This document shows, piece by piece, positions 60,457-62,383 of a DNA stretch of 62,383 bases. The position numbers and the translations under genes are program-made. Below the pieces are notes generated by a model that ran no database searches, had not been told where the DNA came from, and saw only the letters and a program-made list of their open reading frames with translations. Within the stretch, counting starts at the first letter, position 1; each line of letters starts with the position of its first letter. The DNA lies in contig JAAYVF010000047.1 of assembly GCA_012517325.1 (NCBI GenBank), positions 1 to 62,383 on the forward strand. Direction: 5' to 3'. Source of the DNA: Myxococcales bacterium. GTDB lineage: Bacteria; Lernaellota; Lernaellaia; Lernaellales; Lernaellaceae.

Positions 60457-61166
60457 TTTTTCCGTCACCTCGGCTTCGCCGACCGCGTGTCCACGGTAGG
60501 AGCGGCTTAGCAGCCGCGATACAAACCCTACGCCGTCTTTTCGTGCGCCAGCCGGAATCCACATGACTGCCGACATGGGTGCTTCATGCCGTAGGCATGG
60601 TTGAAAATAGCCCAGCGTTTCAACGCTGGGTTTCGGTTCGCGCCATTGTTCTTCGTGCCGTAGGTACGTCCGCATGATCTCCCATATTTTTCGTGGTGAA
60701 TCATGTGTCGAGGCACGTCCCTGACGGGACGAAACAATCCGCGGCGTTCATCCCCAGCGTTGAAACGCTGGGCTGGATTCAATCGTCTCTGACGGGACGT
60801 TAGGATATTTTGAAAACCCTATGCCGTCGTTCCCGGCGAAAGTGGGAATCCACACCACCGCCAACCGACCTTTCATGTCGCCGCCCACCAACCCGTCATG
60901 CCGAACTTTTTTCGGCATCCGGAATCCACACCGCTTTCACTTTGAAAATTCTCTGATTTACAAGACTTGACTTTGACAACGCAAGATAGTGTTATTTATC
61001 CATGTGCTGGGGAATAGTCGAGAAGTCTGTTGTGGGGATTCCGACGGCGGTCGAAGAATGGAGTTAAATAATGCTCCAGAAATTTTAATTTCTATATACT
61101 ATCCCCGGAAATAGACGGAAATTGATCAAGACGTATTCGGAATGACTTGGTGAGAAGGAAATAATT
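60457..61166. repeat. Gene-free region with REP-like palindromes
   Basis: About 710 bases without a gene. CCCAGCGTTTCAACGCTGGG (60611-60630) and its reverse complement (60753-60772) form an inverted pair of 20-base palindromes. Around them lie CATGCCGTAGGCATG, CGTGCCGTAGGTACG, CCTGACGGGACG (twice) and GGAATCCAC (three times, 60554, 60845 and 60921 approximately). This is typical of dispersed bacterial REP-type elements. The right part (60960-61166) is AT-rich and leads to a broken gene. Confidence 0.7.
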
Positions 61167-62279
61167 ATGAAACCATTATTAATTAGGATAAACCGCTTAT
61201 TCATTTTTCTTTTTCTATTATCCATCGCTCATCTTTGTTATGCGGAAAATGTTATAATAATGTATGATAATTATGGCCAACAACAATGAGTGAAAAGACT
61301 GGATAACATCTATTTCGATGCCCAGAACAATCAATATCGCAAATCAAGCGGCCACCTGGCTAAACATGCATTTATGACGGAATTCAGGGAATGGCTGATC
61401 GAAATGCCGCAAAATACGTATTTTTATAAAGTAATTAATAGCGAAATATTCGTTCTTTTACAGGATCACCCGGAAGGGGGGCGAAAAATTTTCACATACG
61501 ACACCACTGGTCACTTCATTTGGGATGTAGACTTTCAACTTTCCTCGCCGGGGTTATTGGAATTGGCGGATAGTTTGTTGTTCCTTGATTTTGCCACCGA
61601 CCTATCAACAATCGATACTTATCAATATTCTTTCTCGGGCGAACTATTGTCGTCAGATCATGATCCATTGCCCTACGATAGCTTGTCGAATGCCTGGGTT
61701 TCTCTATTGGAGAATGATGTTGAAAAAAATATTTATTATTTAATTCGAGCGGAAAACGCCGATAGTGAATTGAATAAAATCGATTCAAGCGGACAACCGG
61801 AGTGGAACTGCAATTTGGAGCAGGAGTTTAAATCCCAGTATGACTTGATCGATCATGGCGCCGTGTCGCCAAGTGGAAACACCTATATTCTAATTGATGA
61901 AAGAAAGCCGGCGGGTTTGGGCATGATCGATTGCCGATTGCTCTTCATCGATCCAGATGGTCAACGGCAGGACAACATACCGCTTCAATGGCCGACCGAA
62001 TCCTCCTGATGGGATGAAATAAAGGTCGATTCAGAAGGCCATATTCTGCTCACGGCGGCCAATGACGATGAAGACGAATATAAGATGATAAAGATCGACA
62101 AATCGGGCGAGCTATTATGGGAAGTATCTCAGCCGTTATTTGTTCGCACTTCCGGTGGGCATGAATTCTATGAATATCATCAGGTATTGATAGATTCGGA
62201 GGATAATGTCTATCTCGCTGGTGATAAGACCTGGGATATTGATAAGGTAGTGTCAACAATCTTTCGCACTTTGGGTTAG
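61167..62279 (+). pseudogene. Secreted propeller-type gene broken by two in-frame TGA codons
   Basis: One frame runs from the ATG at 61167 to TAG at 62277-62279, interrupted by TGA at 61287-61289 and 62007-62009. The 5' part encodes a signal peptide (LFIFLFLLSIAHLCYA). The rest reads as beta-propeller turns: IDSSGQPEWN, VSPSGNTYILID, VDSEGHILLTA, IDKSGELLWEV and IDSEDNVYLAGD. Reading resumes sensibly straight after each TGA (KRLDNIYFD; WDEIKVDSEG). It is much more AT-rich than its neighbours. The likeliest reading is a recently inactivated, horizontally acquired gene. Selenocysteine or another readthrough is not excluded. Confidence 0.65.
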
Positions 62280-62311
62280 GATCCTCTTTCGGTTGAGGGT
62301 TCCCAGCCGGT

Positions 62312-62335
62312 CGCCTTCCCCCGAGGGGGAAGGCG
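62312..62335. repeat. Perfect 11-bp palindrome
   Basis: CGCCTTCCCCC (62312-62322), loop GA, GGGGGAAGGCG (62325-62335), at the window edge. It may be a REP-type element or a terminator of the broken gene. No gene is visible from 62280 to the end. Confidence 0.6.
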
Positions 62336-62383
62336 AAGCCCGGTCAGGCTACGCTTTCCCGTTCGCGGTCCGCGTCGCGGAGC

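Noticed and set aside
61167-62279. Reassignment of TGA to Trp
   Set aside because: The same frame uses TGG for several tryptophans, and all other genes in the window end normally, many with TGA.
1-62383. tRNA or rRNA genes
   Set aside because: Reading through both strands I saw no cloverleaf with a GGTTCGA-type arm and no rRNA-like sequence; a covariance-model scan was not possible.

Overview
The window looks like GC-rich chromosomal DNA from a Gram-negative, free-living bacterium of deltaproteobacterial grade. The evidence is an outer-membrane barrel protein with an OmpA domain, multiheme cytochromes, sigma-54 activators, an Rrf2/Hcp nitrosative-stress operon, and many secreted proteins with long poly-Asp/Asn linkers. 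No rRNA, tRNA or other taxonomic marker is present, so I do not name a lineage.

Layout. (1) 1-8.3 kb: a less GC-rich accessory block holding a 5'-partial Ski2-like helicase fused to an OmpR-type winged helix, a thermonuclease, a stand-alone sigma-54 activator and a tight minus-strand cluster of SHOCT, DUF2085 and OB-fold envelope proteins. It abuts a comM/yifB gene that has lost its 3' third. (2) 8.3-31 kb: secreted and lipid-anchored proteins with acidic linkers (beta-propellers, a hydrolase, a phosphoesterase, a C45-type acylase), a tandem pair of membrane-anchored pentaheme cytochromes, and housekeeping genes (pyrE, panC, panD, a deoxynucleoside kinase). (3) 31-34.6 kb: an autoregulated Rrf2-ferredoxin-ygbA-hcp operon interrupted by a palindromic element. 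(4) 36.6-41.5 kb: two overlapping PEP-synthase-N-like proteins, one ending in a nucleotidyltransferase domain. (5) 41.9-50.6 kb: a signalling and envelope cluster of coiled-coil protein, OmpA-domain inner-membrane protein, Ras-like GTPase, sigma-54 activator, histidine kinase, aquaporin and OmpA barrel. A good -24/-12 promoter with GACA-type upstream sites lies between activator and kinase. (6) 50.7-62.4 kb: further envelope genes, MscL, TerC, two more acidic-linker secreted proteins, a REP-like palindrome cluster and a broken beta-propeller gene with two in-frame TGA codons.

The most interesting pattern is shared by eleven genes. Five exported proteins have an N-terminal lipobox Cys followed at once by an Asp-rich linker. 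Six others have an ordinary Sec signal peptide without a lipobox Cys and instead carry the Asp-rich linker at the extreme C terminus, ending in a Cys motif (CGC, GGC or ACG) with no transmembrane helix. The linker is always next to the Cys, at one end or the other, never both. This suggests an undescribed C-terminal cysteine-based surface-anchoring route that mirrors lipoprotein anchoring. No processing enzyme for it is recognisable in the window.
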